A program made the translations under genes and the position numbers. Shown here in pieces: positions 26,080 to 34,328 of a stretch of 42,792 nucleotides of DNA. Every line of letters begins with the position of its first letter. Within the stretch, counting starts at the first letter, position 1. The stretch is from Paracoccus marcusii (GTDB taxonomy: Bacteria > Pseudomonadota > Alphaproteobacteria > Rhodobacterales > Rhodobacteraceae). Below the pieces are notes generated by a model. That model was not told the origin of the DNA. It made no database searches and was given only the letters and a program-made list of their open reading frames with translations. Where the stretch lies: the NCBI RefSeq assembly GCF_006151785.1, contig NZ_VDDD01000013.1:1-42792 (forward strand), in the 5' to 3' direction.

Positions 26080-26862
26080 ATGGGTACCACCGATGACCTG
26101 ACCCTGGCGATCGACGCCGCCCATGCAGCCGGAGCGCTGCTGCAGGCGCACTGGAACGACCGCGACCTGCTGACCATCGACGCCAAGCGTCAGGGCGACT
26201 TCGTGTCGCAGGCCGACCACCAGTCCGAGGCGCTGCTGCGCGACCGCCTGCTGGGCGCCAACCCCGACGACGGTTGGCTGGGCGAGGAGACCGACGCCCG
26301 TCCCGGCCGGCGCCGTTGGATCGTGGACCCCCTGGACGGCACGACGAACTTTCTGCGCGGGATCGCGCATTGGGCGGTGTCCATCGCGCTGGAACAGGAC
26401 GGGCAGCTGGTGCTGGGCGTGGTCCACGACCCGCTGAAGGCGGAAACGTTCAGCGCCATGACAGGGTCGGGGCTGCAGCTGAACGGGCGCCGCCTGGACC
26501 CTGCCGCGCCGCCGGGCTTTGACGCGGCGCTGTTCGGGACGGGCCTGCCGTTCGGCAACATGCCTTACATCGACGATCACGCGGCCGACCTGGCGCGGGT
26601 GCTGCCGGGCACGGCGGGGGTGCGCCGGATGGGTGCCGCGGCGCTGGATCTGGCCTATGTGGCTGCCGGGCGGCTGGACGGGTTCTGGGAACGCCGCCTG
26701 CGTCCCTGGGACATCAGTGCCGGTCTGGTCCTGGTCCGCGAGGCCGGGATGCGGGTCGAAGGCTGGACCCCCAACGAACGCCCCGAGGAGACGGGGACCG
26801 TCATCACCGCCCCGGTGCCGATCTTCGACCGACTGGCCGCGGCGCTGCGTGCGGACCGCTAG
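26080..26862 (+). CDS. Inositol monophosphatase family protein
   Basis: A 260-residue enzyme of the SuhB/IMPase/CysQ superfamily. Metal ligands are in WLGEETD (Glu69/Glu70) and in WIVDPLDGTTNF (Asp83 and Asp86), with a later Asp in RPWDISAGLVLVREAG. This is the full lithium-sensitive phosphatase signature, so the protein should hydrolyse a sugar, inositol or nucleotide phosphate with Mg2+. Which substrate is used cannot be told. The 5' leader contains two overlapping hairpins. The end overlaps the convergent FkbM gene by four bases (CTAG). Confidence 0.93.
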   Translation: MGTTDDLTLAIDAAHAAGALLQAHWNDRDLLTIDAKRQGDFVSQADHQSEALLRDRLLGANPDDGWLGEETDARPGRRRWIVDPLDGTTNFLRGIAHWAVSIALEQDGQLVLGVVHDPLKAETFSAMTGSGLQLNGRRLDPAAPPGFDAALFGTGLPFGNMPYIDDHAADLARVLPGTAGVRRMGAAALDLAYVAAGRLDGFWERRLRPWDISAGLVLVREAGMRVEGWTPNERPEETGTVITAPVPIFDRLAAALRADR

Positions 26863-27590
26863 GCCAGCCGCGCGTAAAGATCGCCCGACCCGCCCTGCGG
26901 GTCGAGGCCCTTCAGCCAAGCGCGCACGGCATCCGCGTCGCGCCAGTCGTCCCACAGGAACCCGCCCGCCTCGCCAGTCACCGGATTGAAGCGGTAGGGG
27001 CCCAGATCCTGCAGCCGGTCGATCACCGCCAGCGTCCGGTCGCGGAACGCCGGCAGGTATTCGACCGACAGCATCGGCAGCGGCTGGCCCAGCCCGGACA
27101 GCACGTCCAGTTCGAACCCCTCGACGTCGATCTTGACGAAATCGGGCAGGCCATGCGCCGCGATCAGCGCGTCCATGGTGGTCATCCGCACCTCCTGGCT
27201 GCGGTCCCACCGGACATGCTCGAAGCCGGGGGCAGCGGCCGCCTCGGCCGCAAAGCTGGTGCTCAGCGACGACACCGTCGGATGCAGCGACGACACCGCC
27301 ATGCGGGCCACCGTCTCCGTCGGGCCCACGGCCTGCTGCACCAGCACGATGTCGCGCGGCAGGCTGCGGCGCAGAAAGCCCGCGAACGGCTCCTGCGGTT
27401 CGCAGGCCACGACCCTCGCCCCGGCGGCCCGCATGGCGCGCGCCCGGCTGCCCACATGCGCGCCGATGTCGAAGGCCAGGTCGCCCGGTTGCAGCAGCCC
27501 GCCGTAGAACGCCCGCAGCTGCCTGCGCCGCAGCGGATTATAATAGATGGCAAGCGACCGGATCAGCCCCAGATAGGCACGCAGTTGCAT
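26859..27590 (-). CDS. FkbM-family methyltransferase
   Basis: A 243-residue SAM-dependent methyltransferase. SAM-binding motif I is LAFDIGAHVGSRARAM, with the acidic loop ACEPQEPF, and the family block PDFVKIDVEGFELDVLSGL follows. FkbM proteins O-methylate a range of polyketides, sugars and glycans. The first 30 residues are hydrophobic and basic and could touch the membrane. The start at 27590 has a GAGGA site. It is transcribed alone, divergent from the GTP cyclohydrolase II cluster. Whether it shares a pathway with that cluster is not indicated beyond adjacency. Confidence 0.9.
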   Translation of the reverse strand: MQLRAYLGLIRSLAIYYNPLRRRQLRAFYGGLLQPGDLAFDIGAHVGSRARAMRAAGARVVACEPQEPFAGFLRRSLPRDIVLVQQAVGPTETVARMAVSSLHPTVSSLSTSFAAEAAAAPGFEHVRWDRSQEVRMTTMDALIAAHGLPDFVKIDVEGFELDVLSGLGQPLPMLSVEYLPAFRDRTLAVIDRLQDLGPYRFNPVTGEAGGFLWDDWRDADAVRAWLKGLDPQGGSGDLYARLA

Positions 27591-27785
27591 CGGGTATCCT
27601 CAGGTTTGAACGGTCGCAGCCTAGGGCCATCGGCGGCCCGCGTCCAGAAAACCGGGGCGTGCCGAAATGCCGCGCGAAACTTTGCGACATTCTGCCACAA
27701 CGCCGCAACCTTTGCGGAACTGCTACGTGTTTCAAGACGTTGCGACTTGCGTGACACCTCAATTTGCAGGGACGAAGGTTGACCA
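27591..27785. promoter_or_regulatory. Divergent intergenic region upstream of the GTP cyclohydrolase II cluster
   Basis: A 195-base gap, less GC-rich than its surroundings near the cyclohydrolase start. It contains two CTTTGCG-like copies 30 bases apart (TTTGCG at about 27681 and 27711) and an inverted repeat noted separately. It must carry the promoter of the five-gene operon. No unambiguous -35/-10 pair was found. Confidence 0.4.
27703..27717. promoter_or_regulatory. Palindrome CCGCAA-CCT-TTGCGG upstream of the cyclohydrolase II gene
   Basis: Perfect six-base arms around a three-base spacer, 69 bases before the start of the first gene of the five-gene cluster. Suited in size to an operator for a dimeric regulator. 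No regulator gene is encoded beside it. Confidence 0.35.
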
Positions 27786-28922
27786 ATGCACGTATTTCCC
27801 CCGACCACCCCCGCTGCGCTTTCGGTCACCGCGACCGGTGATCCGCTGGCGCTGCGCACGGCCGAACGGGTTGCGCGCATGGTCTCCGACCTCAGGCTTG
27901 GCCTGCCCGTCGTGCTGCTGGGCGAGCCTGCCGCTGCACTGATCCTGCCGGTCGAGACGCTGTCGCCGGAACGGTTCGCGGCCCTTGGTTCCGGGGGCGA
28001 ACTGGTGCTGACGGCCCGTCGCGCGGACGCCCTGCGCCATCGTCCCCACGAGGGTGAGGTCGCCCTGATCCCGGTTCCCGCCGGCGCGCGTCTGGACTGG
28101 ATCCAGGCGCTGGCCGATCCGTCGCGCCAGATGCCCGCATCGGCCGCCGTGCCCCAGGCACCGCAGCACGCCCCAGCCCCGCTGCACCGCGCCGCCATCC
28201 GTCTGGTCAAGGCGGCCGAACTGCTGCCCGCCGTTCTGGTCGTGACCGGCCCCGATGTCGTCGAGACCGCCCTGCGCAACGATCTGGGCATCCTGGCCGC
28301 CGATGACGTCCTGAACCAGATCCTGCTGCCCCGCGATCCCCGCCCCGTGTCGGATGCCCGCGTGCCCATGCTGGCGGCACGAAACGGACGGCTGCACGTG
28401 TTCCGCGCGCCCGACGGCGGCCCCGAGCATTACGCGGTCGAGGTCGGCACACCCGATCGCAGCCAGCCGGTGTTGGTGCGCCTTCATTCCGCCTGCTTCA
28501 CCGGCGACGTGCTGGGCAGCCTGAAATGCGATTGCGGCCCGCAACTGCAAGCCGCCCTGAGCGCTATGGAAGCGAACGGGACCGGCGTCCTGCTATATCT
28601 GAACCAGGAAGGCCGTGGCATCGGCCTTGCCAACAAGATGCGCGCCTACAGCCTGCAGGATCAGGGACTGGATACGGTCGAGGCCAATCACCGCCTTGGG
28701 TTCGAGGATGACGAACGCGATTTCCGCACCGGCGCCGCGTTGCTGCGCCAGATGGGGATCGGCCGCGTGCGCCTGATGACCAACAACCCCGCCAAGATCG
28801 CCCGCCTGGACAGCGAGGGCATCGAGGTCGTAGATCGAGTCGCGCTCAAGGTTGGCCGCGGCCCCGAGAACACCCGCTATCTGGACACCAAGGCGCGCAA
28901 GTCGGGACATCTGCTGGCATGA
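27786..28922 (+). CDS. GTP cyclohydrolase II with N-terminal extension
   Basis: A 378-residue protein whose C-terminal half (about 190-378) is a complete GTP cyclohydrolase II. The zinc cysteines lie in HSACFTGDVLGSLKCDCG, the GTP-binding loop is NQEGRGIGL, the catalytic Tyr is in MRAYSLQDQG, and the Asp/Arg pair is in EDDERDFRTG. All key residues of E. coli RibA are kept, so it should convert GTP to the 2,5-diamino-6-ribosylaminopyrimidinone phosphate. The first 190 residues do not show the DHBP-synthase signatures of RibBA fusions and are of unknown use. It is the first gene of a five-gene cluster and overlaps the next gene (ATGA). It may serve riboflavin synthesis, but the neighbours suggest a specialised pathway. 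Confidence 0.92.
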   Translation: MHVFPPTTPAALSVTATGDPLALRTAERVARMVSDLRLGLPVVLLGEPAAALILPVETLSPERFAALGSGGELVLTARRADALRHRPHEGEVALIPVPAGARLDWIQALADPSRQMPASAAVPQAPQHAPAPLHRAAIRLVKAAELLPAVLVVTGPDVVETALRNDLGILAADDVLNQILLPRDPRPVSDARVPMLAARNGRLHVFRAPDGGPEHYAVEVGTPDRSQPVLVRLHSACFTGDVLGSLKCDCGPQLQAALSAMEANGTGVLLYLNQEGRGIGLANKMRAYSLQDQGLDTVEANHRLGFEDDERDFRTGAALLRQMGIGRVRLMTNNPAKIARLDSEGIEVVDRVALKVGRGPENTRYLDTKARKSGHLLA

Positions 28923-29863
28923 CGGCCCGCGCACTCTGGTGCACCGCACCGGGCGAGGCGCAGTTGCGTCCCGCGCAGGTCGGCGACGGCATCCATGTCC
29001 GCAGCCTGTTTTCCGGCATCAGCCGGGGCACGGAACGGTTGGTCCTGTCGGGAAAGGTGCCGTCCAGCGAACATGACCGCATGCGCGCGCCGTTCCAGGA
29101 AGGCGACTTTCCGTTTCCGGTCAAGTACGGCTATGCCAATGTCGGTCAGGCAACCGACGGGGCGCTTGCCGGTCGCATGGTCTTTTCGCTGTTCCCCCAC
29201 CAGACCGAATTTCGCCTGCCGGAGGATGCGCTGATCCCGCTGCCCGACGCACTGCCGCCTGAACGCGCGATCATGGCCGCGAACATGGAGACCGCGCTAA
29301 ACATCCTGTGGGACAGCGGCGCGGGCGCGGGTGACCGCATCGCCGTGGTCGGTGGTGGGCTGGTGGGATTGCTGACGGCCTCTCTGGCCGCGCGACTGCC
29401 GGGGGCCGAGGTTACGGTGATCGACCCCCTGCCCGATCGAGCCGCCATCGCGCGCGACCTGCGCTGCGCCTTTACAACCCCCGATGATGCCCCCGGTGAT
29501 CAGGACGTGGTGATCCATACCAGCGCATCGCAAGCCGGGCTGGTGCTGGCGCTGTCCTTGGCCGGGCCGCAGGCCACCATCGCCGAAGCCAGCTGGCACG
29601 GCGCCGAACAGGTGGCCCTGCCCTTGGGCGGCGCGTTCCACAGCCGACGCCTGCGCATCGTCAGCACGCAGGTGGGCGGGATCCTGCCCGACCGTGCGCC
29701 GCGCTGGACCTATCGCCGCCGCCTGACCAAGGCGCTGGACCTGCTTCGCGATGCGCGGCTGGACGCCCTGATCTCGGGGCAGACGGCGTTTGCCGACCTG
29801 CCCGACGCCTATCCCGGCATTCTGGCGGACCCCGCCACGCTGTGCCACCGCATCATCTACTGA
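28919..29863 (+). CDS. Zinc-less medium-chain dehydrogenase-like protein
   Basis: A 314-residue protein of the medium-chain dehydrogenase superfamily. The N-terminal GroES-like part contains FSGISRGTERLVLSG, where classical alcohol dehydrogenases have the catalytic zinc Cys; here there is none. The Rossmann loop is VVGGGLVGLLTASLAARL with an acidic VIDP end, favouring NAD(H). Length and the SGIS-x-GTE motif recall BchC-type short MDR proteins. It is translationally coupled to the cyclohydrolase gene by an ATGA overlap and followed after 13 bases by the PTPS-like gene. It could oxidise or reduce a side chain of the cyclohydrolase-derived intermediate (inference). Confidence 0.85.
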   Translation: MTARALWCTAPGEAQLRPAQVGDGIHVRSLFSGISRGTERLVLSGKVPSSEHDRMRAPFQEGDFPFPVKYGYANVGQATDGALAGRMVFSLFPHQTEFRLPEDALIPLPDALPPERAIMAANMETALNILWDSGAGAGDRIAVVGGGLVGLLTASLAARLPGAEVTVIDPLPDRAAIARDLRCAFTTPDDAPGDQDVVIHTSASQAGLVLALSLAGPQATIAEASWHGAEQVALPLGGAFHSRRLRIVSTQVGGILPDRAPRWTYRRRLTKALDLLRDARLDALISGQTAFADLPDAYPGILADPATLCHRIIY

Positions 29864-29876
29864 CCTTGGAGACACC

Positions 29877-30272
29877 ATGTTCGCCGTCGAAGTCCGAGAC
29901 CACATCATGATCGCCCATTCCTTCCCCTCGCCGACCTTCGGTCCGGCACAAGGGGTGCATGGCGCGACATTCACCGTAGACTGCGCCTTCTTCGCCGCCG
30001 AGATGGATGATGAAAGCCTGGTCGTCGACATCGGCCTTGCAACCGAAGCCCTGGCCGAGACGCTGGCTCCGCTGCGCTACAAGAACCTGGACGACATTCC
30101 TGAATTCGAAGGGAAAATGACTACGACCGAATTTCTGTGCAAGCATATCTTCGATCAGATGGCCGGCACCGTGCGGGCCGGCGGGCTGAAGGATGGCGGC
30201 CGCGTCAAGAAGCTGCGCGTCCTGCTGCACGAAAGCCACATGGCCCGCGCCTGGTACGAAGGGGATATCTGA
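29877..30272 (+). CDS. 6-pyruvoyl-tetrahydropterin synthase/QueD-fold protein with altered active site
   Basis: A 131-residue protein with the overall PTPS/QueD pattern. It has an early AHSF (His14), a VHGATF strand, VVDIGLATEAL, LDDIPEFEG-MTTTEFL and a C-terminal ESHMARAWYE in the position of the substrate-binding Glu. The catalytic set is not conserved by my alignment. The Cys nucleophile position is Ala24, the second His of the zinc HGH motif is Ala30, and the Asp-His dyad (usual LDHxxLND) reads LRYKNLDD. It cannot be an ordinary QueD or PTPS and may catalyse a different step or only bind a pterin. The ATG at 29877 has a TTGGAGA site. It lies in the middle of the five-gene cluster. Confidence 0.85.
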   Translation: MFAVEVRDHIMIAHSFPSPTFGPAQGVHGATFTVDCAFFAAEMDDESLVVDIGLATEALAETLAPLRYKNLDDIPEFEGKMTTTEFLCKHIFDQMAGTVRAGGLKDGGRVKKLRVLLHESHMARAWYEGDI

Positions 30273-30274
30273 GC

Positions 30275-31048
30275 ATGGGGTTCTCGGCGGAATGGCTGGG
30301 CCTGCGCGAACCCGCCGACATGGCCGCCCGCGACGCGACCCTGATGGCGCAGGCGGCGGTTCTGGCCGGGCCGGACCCGGTCGTGCTGGACCTGGGCTGC
30401 GGTACCGGATCGACCCTGCGCACGCTTGGCCCGCATCTGCCCGACAATGCCCGCTGGCACCTGGTCGACAACGATTCAGCCCTGCTGGAGCGCGCGGCGA
30501 CCGAGGCGCCGGGCCGCGCCACCGTCCACCAGCTGGACCTGCGCGACCTGAAGGGGCTGCCGCTGGATGGCGTGACGCTGGTCACGGCATCGGCTCTGCT
30601 GGACCTGATGCCCGCTGACTGGATCGCCGCGCTGGCCACGCGACTGGCCGATGCCGGCGTGCCGTTCTATGCGGCGCTGTCCTATGACGGCATCATGACG
30701 TGGGATCCGGCGCTGCCGCGCGATGCGGACGTCACGCGGGCGTTCAACGACCATCAGCGCGGCGACAAGGGGCTTGGCCCCGCGCTTGGGCCCGATGCGG
30801 CCGTGACCGCCACGCAGATCTTCCGTGACGCGGGCTTCGACGTCCACACCGGCCAAAGCCCGTGGCGGATCGGCCCCGATCAGGCCCCGCTGCACCGCGC
30901 CCTGGTCCAGGGCATCGCCGAGGCCGCATCCGAGACCGGCCTGTCCGTCGCCACCGATTGGGGCCGCAGCCGGATCGCCATGGCAGGCGACAGCCGTTGC
31001 CTGATCGGGCATCATGACATGCTGGTCCTGCCCCCCGGCACGGCCTGA
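30275..31048 (+). CDS. Class I SAM-dependent methyltransferase
   Basis: A 257-residue methyltransferase. Motif I is VVLDLGCGTGSTLRTL (about 36-51), the acidic motif II is LVDND, and VTASALLDLMP follows. It starts two bases after the PTPS-like stop. No closer family was recognised, and the substrate is unknown. Position within the cyclohydrolase/reductase cluster suggests that it methylates a pterin- or pyrimidine-type intermediate (inference). Confidence 0.88.
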   Translation: MGFSAEWLGLREPADMAARDATLMAQAAVLAGPDPVVLDLGCGTGSTLRTLGPHLPDNARWHLVDNDSALLERAATEAPGRATVHQLDLRDLKGLPLDGVTLVTASALLDLMPADWIAALATRLADAGVPFYAALSYDGIMTWDPALPRDADVTRAFNDHQRGDKGLGPALGPDAAVTATQIFRDAGFDVHTGQSPWRIGPDQAPLHRALVQGIAEAASETGLSVATDWGRSRIAMAGDSRCLIGHHDMLVLPPGTA

Positions 31049-31068
31049 CACCCAGAGGAGGACCGCCC

Positions 31069-31899
31069 ATGCATGCCGTCGACGTCACCCCTCGGGTCTG
31101 GGACCGGCTTCTGTCGGTCCGCACCGGCCAGGCCTGCGCCTGCTGCGGTCGGTTCAGCGCCGGCGAACGCGCGGCGCTTGACCTCTATGCGCCGGTCGCG
31201 CGACGCGATCTTGGTCCGGTCACGATCGCGCAGATCGGACAGTCGCTGGACGGGCGGGTCGCGACGGCCACCGGCGATGCGCGTGATGTGTCCGGCCCCG
31301 AAGGCCTAGCCCATCTGCACCGCCTGCGCGCGCTGGTCGAAGGGGTGGTGATCGGGGTCAAGACCGCGCTGCACGATCAGCCGCGCCTGACCGTACGCCT
31401 GTGCAGCGGCCACAACCCTGCGCGCATCGTCATCGACCCGCGCGGGCGGCTGCCCGACGATGCGCTGGTGCTGATGGCGGATGGTGCGCGGCGGATCATC
31501 GTCACCGGCGTAAACCGCCCCCGCGCCCCGGGGATCGAGGTCTTGCGCCTGCCCGCCCCGGATGGACGCCTGGACCCGGCGCAGGTGCTTGAAGGCTTGC
31601 GGAACATGGGCCTTGGATCGCTGCTGATTGAGGGTGGCGGCATCACCATCACCGGTTTCCTGGAGGCTGGCCTGCTGGACCGGCTGCAGGTGTCGATTGC
31701 ACCGCTGATCATCGGATCAGGGCCGCAGGGGCTGACCAGCCTGTCCCCGGTGGACAAGCTGAAAGATGCGCTTCGCCCGGACACGCGCGTCTTCGGCATG
31801 GGCAGCGACATCGTCTTCGATTGCGCCTTTGGCGATCAGGCGGCGCGGGCGATCCTGCCGCTGCATGCGCCGCAGCCGCTGGTCACCGCCGCCAGCTAA
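31069..31899 (+). CDS. RibD C-terminal-type reductase without deaminase domain
   Basis: A 276-residue protein. Residues from about 50 onward form a RibD_C/dihydrofolate-reductase-like domain: QIGQSLDGRVATATGDARDVSG, VIGVKTALHDQPRLTVR, the NADPH-side LLIEGGGITITGFLEAGLLD and SIAPLIIGSG. The riboflavin deaminase domain is absent. In its place is a 50-residue N-terminus with a Cys cluster (Cys23, Cys25, Cys26 in QACACCGRF) of unknown role. Such reductases reduce the ribosyl side chain of the cyclohydrolase II product. An excellent AGGAGG site precedes ATG 31069. It is the last gene of the cluster and overlaps the convergent CoA-transferase gene by 17 bases. Confidence 0.88.
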   Translation: MHAVDVTPRVWDRLLSVRTGQACACCGRFSAGERAALDLYAPVARRDLGPVTIAQIGQSLDGRVATATGDARDVSGPEGLAHLHRLRALVEGVVIGVKTALHDQPRLTVRLCSGHNPARIVIDPRGRLPDDALVLMADGARRIIVTGVNRPRAPGIEVLRLPAPDGRLDPAQVLEGLRNMGLGSLLIEGGGITITGFLEAGLLDRLQVSIAPLIIGSGPQGLTSLSPVDKLKDALRPDTRVFGMGSDIVFDCAFGDQAARAILPLHAPQPLVTAAS

Positions 31900-33028
31900 A
31901 CGAACCCTCGCCCAGGGCCGGGGCGGCACCTTCTGCTACCGTCGGGCTGCGAGACAGGGTGATGGGCGTGCGCAACCCCGCGATGCCCTCGGGCGACACG
32001 ACCATGCCCCGCGCCTGCGCCTGCGGGTCGGACAGCGCCTCGGACACACGGTTGATCGGACCTGCAGGCACTCCGGCCGCGGTCAGCGCCGCGATCAGGT
32101 CGGCGCGGTCGCGCGATGTCATCGCCCGCGCCAGGGTCGCGCACAGCACCTCGCGCCCCGCCACCCGCTGCGCATTGGTGGCCAGCGTCGGATCATCCGC
32201 CAGCGCAGGCAGGTCCAGCGCCAGGCACAGCGACCGGAACTGACGGTCGTTCCCGCAGGCGACGATCAGATGGCCGTCCCGCGCCGGAAAGACCTGATAG
32301 GGCACGATGTTCGGATGGGCATTGCCCAACCGCGCGGGTTCGACCCCGCCCAGCAGATGGTTCGCCGCCTGATTGGCCAGCACTCCCACCGCGCAGTCGA
32401 ACAGCGCCAGATCGACCTGCTGCCCCCGCCCCGACCGCGCCCGCTCCGCCAGCGCCGCCTGGATGCCGATGACACCATAGAGGCCGGTGAAGATATCGAT
32501 CCAGGCCACGCCGACCTTCTGCGGATCACCTGCAGGATCGCCAGTCAGCTCCATGATGCCGCCCATGCCCTGGATCATGAAGTCATATCCCGGCTGGCTG
32601 GCGCGCGGCCCGGTCTGCCCGAAGCCGGTGACCGAAGCATAGACCAGTCCCGGATTGCGCGCCGAAAGCGTCGCGTAATCCAGCCCGAACCGCGCCAGGC
32701 CACCCGCCTTGAAATTCTCGATCACCACATCGGCGCCGTCGATCAGCGCACGCAGACGCTCCACATCGCCCGCATCGTTGAAGTCGCAGGTGACGCTGGT
32801 CTTGCCGCGGTTCGTGGCGTGGAAATAGGCGGCGACCGTCTCCACCGTGCCGTCGGCGCGGGGACGGTCGATGAAGGGCGGGCCCCAACGGCGGGTGTCG
32901 TCGCCTTCGGGGGCCTCGACCTTGATGACCTCGGCGCCCAGATCGGCCAAGGTCTGGCCGATCCAGGGACCGGCCAGGATGCGCGCCAGTTCGACGACGC
33001 GCAGGCCGGAGAGCGGGCCTTCAGGCAA
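31883..33028 (-). CDS. Class III CoA-transferase (CaiB/BaiF family)
   Basis: A 381-residue family III CoA-transferase. Typical elements are [31 protein letters not shown] at the N-terminus with the catalytic Asp region, [23 protein letters not shown], and the [21 protein letters not shown] block. The gene overlaps the glutaryl-CoA dehydrogenase stop by eight bases. That pairing makes a glutarate:CoA transferase (like human SUGCT) the best guess. It would activate glutarate for the dehydrogenase to oxidise. The substrate is inferred from the neighbour rather than from the protein itself. Confidence 0.88.
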   Translation of the reverse strand: MPEGPLSGLRVVELARILAGPWIGQTLADLGAEVIKVEAPEGDDTRRWGPPFIDRPRADGTVETVAAYFHATNRGKTSVTCDFNDAGDVERLRALIDGADVVIENFKAGGLARFGLDYATLSARNPGLVYASVTGFGQTGPRASQPGYDFMIQGMGGIMELTGDPAGDPQKVGVAWIDIFTGLYGVIGIQAALAERARSGRGQQVDLALFDCAVGVLANQAANHLLGGVEPARLGNAHPNIVPYQVFPARDGHLIVACGNDRQFRSLCLALDLPALADDPTLATNAQRVAGREVLCATLARAMTSRDRADLIAALTAAGVPAGPINRVSEALSDPQAQARGMVVSPEGIAGLRTPITLSRSPTVAEGAAPALGEGSFSWRR

Positions 33029-34229
33029 AGGCCTGCAGCCCCGTCTGCGCGCGGCCCAGGATCAGGGCGTGGACGTCATGCGTGCCCTCATAGGTGTTCA
33101 CCGTCTCCAGGTTCTGCGCGTGGCGCATGACGTGATATTCGGCCTGGATGCCGTTGCCGCCATGCATGTCCCGCGACATCCGCGCGATATCCAGCGCCTT
33201 GCCACAGTTGTTACGCTTGATGATCGAGATCATCTCGGGCGCGAAGCGGCCCTGATCCATCAGGCGACCGACGCGCAAGGACGCCTGCAGGCCCAGGGCG
33301 ATCTCGGTCTGCATGTCGGCCAGCTTCTTCTGGAACAGCTGCGTCGCGGCCAGGGGCCGGTTGAACTGCTTGCGGTCCATGCCATAGCGATGCGCGCGGA
33401 ACCAGCAATCCTCGGCCGCCCCCATCACGCCCCAGCTGATGCCGTAACGCGCGCGGTTCAGACACCCGAAGGGACCGGACATGCCGCTGACATTGGGCAG
33501 CAGCGCGTCCTCGGACACCTCCACGTTCTCCATGACGATCTCGCCGGTGATGGAGGCGCGCAAGCTCAGCTTGCCGCCGATCTTGGGCGCGCTGAGGCCC
33601 TTCATGCCCTTCTCCAGGACAAAGCCGCGGATCTTGCCGCCATGCGCCTCGGACTTGGCCCAGACCACGAAGACATCCGCGATCGGGCTGTTCGAGATCC
33701 ACATCTTGGCCCCGTTCAGCACATAGCCGCCCTCGGTCTTGGTCGCGCGGGTCTTCATGCCGGCGGGGTCGGAGCCTGCATCCGGTTCGGTTAGGCCAAA
33801 GCAGCCGATCCATTCGCCCGATGCTAGCTTCGGCAGGTACTTCATCCGCTGCTCCTCCGACCCATAGGCATGGATCGGGAACATCACCAGGCTCGACTGC
33901 ACCGACATCATCGACCGGTAACCACTGTCGATCCGCTCGACCTCGCGCGCGACCAGGCCGTAGGCCACATAGCCCGCGCCGACCCCGCCATATTCCTCGG
34001 GGATGGTCACGCCCAGAAGGCCGCTGGCACCCATCTCGCGAAAGATCTCGGGGTCGGTCTGCTCGGACAGATAGGCGTCGGTGACGCGCGGGGCCAGCTT
34101 GTCGGCGGCAAAGGAGGCGGCGGTATCGCGGATCATGCGCTCATCCTCCTCCAACTGGTCGTCCAGCAGGAAGGGGTCCTCCCAGGCAAAGGCCGTACCC
34201 TTGTGATCGACGGTTGTCTTGTCCAGCAT
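33021..34229 (-). CDS. gcdH: Glutaryl-CoA dehydrogenase
   Basis: A 402-residue acyl-CoA dehydrogenase closely matching the GcdH subfamily: [14 protein letters not shown] at the N-terminus, [38 protein letters not shown], and the C-terminal [20 protein letters not shown] that carries the catalytic Glu. GcdH oxidatively decarboxylates glutaryl-CoA to crotonyl-CoA in lysine, tryptophan and aromatic degradation, using FAD and electron-transfer flavoprotein. It is the first gene of an operon with the CoA-transferase and is divergent from a LysR regulator. AGGA lies upstream of ATG 34229. Confidence 0.94.
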   Translation of the reverse strand: MLDKTTVDHKGTAFAWEDPFLLDDQLEEDERMIRDTAASFAADKLAPRVTDAYLSEQTDPEIFREMGASGLLGVTIPEEYGGVGAGYVAYGLVAREVERIDSGYRSMMSVQSSLVMFPIHAYGSEEQRMKYLPKLASGEWIGCFGLTEPDAGSDPAGMKTRATKTEGGYVLNGAKMWISNSPIADVFVVWAKSEAHGGKIRGFVLEKGMKGLSAPKIGGKLSLRASITGEIVMENVEVSEDALLPNVSGMSGPFGCLNRARYGISWGVMGAAEDCWFRAHRYGMDRKQFNRPLAATQLFQKKLADMQTEIALGLQASLRVGRLMDQGRFAPEMISIIKRNNCGKALDIARMSRDMHGGNGIQAEYHVMRHAQNLETVNTYEGTHDVHALILGRAQTGLQAFA

Positions 34230-34323
34230 GGCGATGGGTCCTGCATGTGATGACTGTTGGACACAGGGTAACCCGGCACGCGTCGCATGAAAAACGCTAT
34301 TTCCTCATGCGTTCATGCATTCT
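34230..34323. promoter_or_regulatory. Divergent promoter region of gcdH and the LysR gene
   Basis: Ninety-four bases with start codons on both sides, AT-rich in its right half. It contains two inverted repeats described separately, arranged as expected for a LysR-regulated divergent pair. Confidence 0.5.
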
Positions 34324-34328
34324 ATGAA
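34284..34328. promoter_or_regulatory. Candidate LysR operator: two neighbouring inverted repeats
   Basis: CGCATGA (34284-34290) and TCATGCG (34305-34311) are perfect seven-base arms 14 bases apart. They are followed at once by TTCAT (34312-34316) and ATGAA (34324-34328), five-base arms with a seven-base spacer. The second repeat covers the LysR start, which suggests autoregulation. Spaced partial palindromes of this size are typical LysR binding sites. Confidence 0.5.

Noticed and set aside
24789..26186. N-terminal extension of the RND transporter frame by about 466 codons
   Set aside because: The extension overlaps the adaptor gene in another frame and is low-complexity Arg/Gly/Pro. The transporter homology begins exactly at ATG 24788.
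28919..29863. Calling the dehydrogenase BchC (bacteriochlorophyll synthesis)
   Set aside because: The SGIS-x-GTE motif and length are similar, but no other photosynthesis gene is present, and the neighbours point to a pterin-like pathway.
29877..30272. Calling this gene queD (queuosine synthesis)
   Set aside because: The catalytic Cys, Asp-His dyad and one zinc His are missing, and no queC, queE or queF is nearby.
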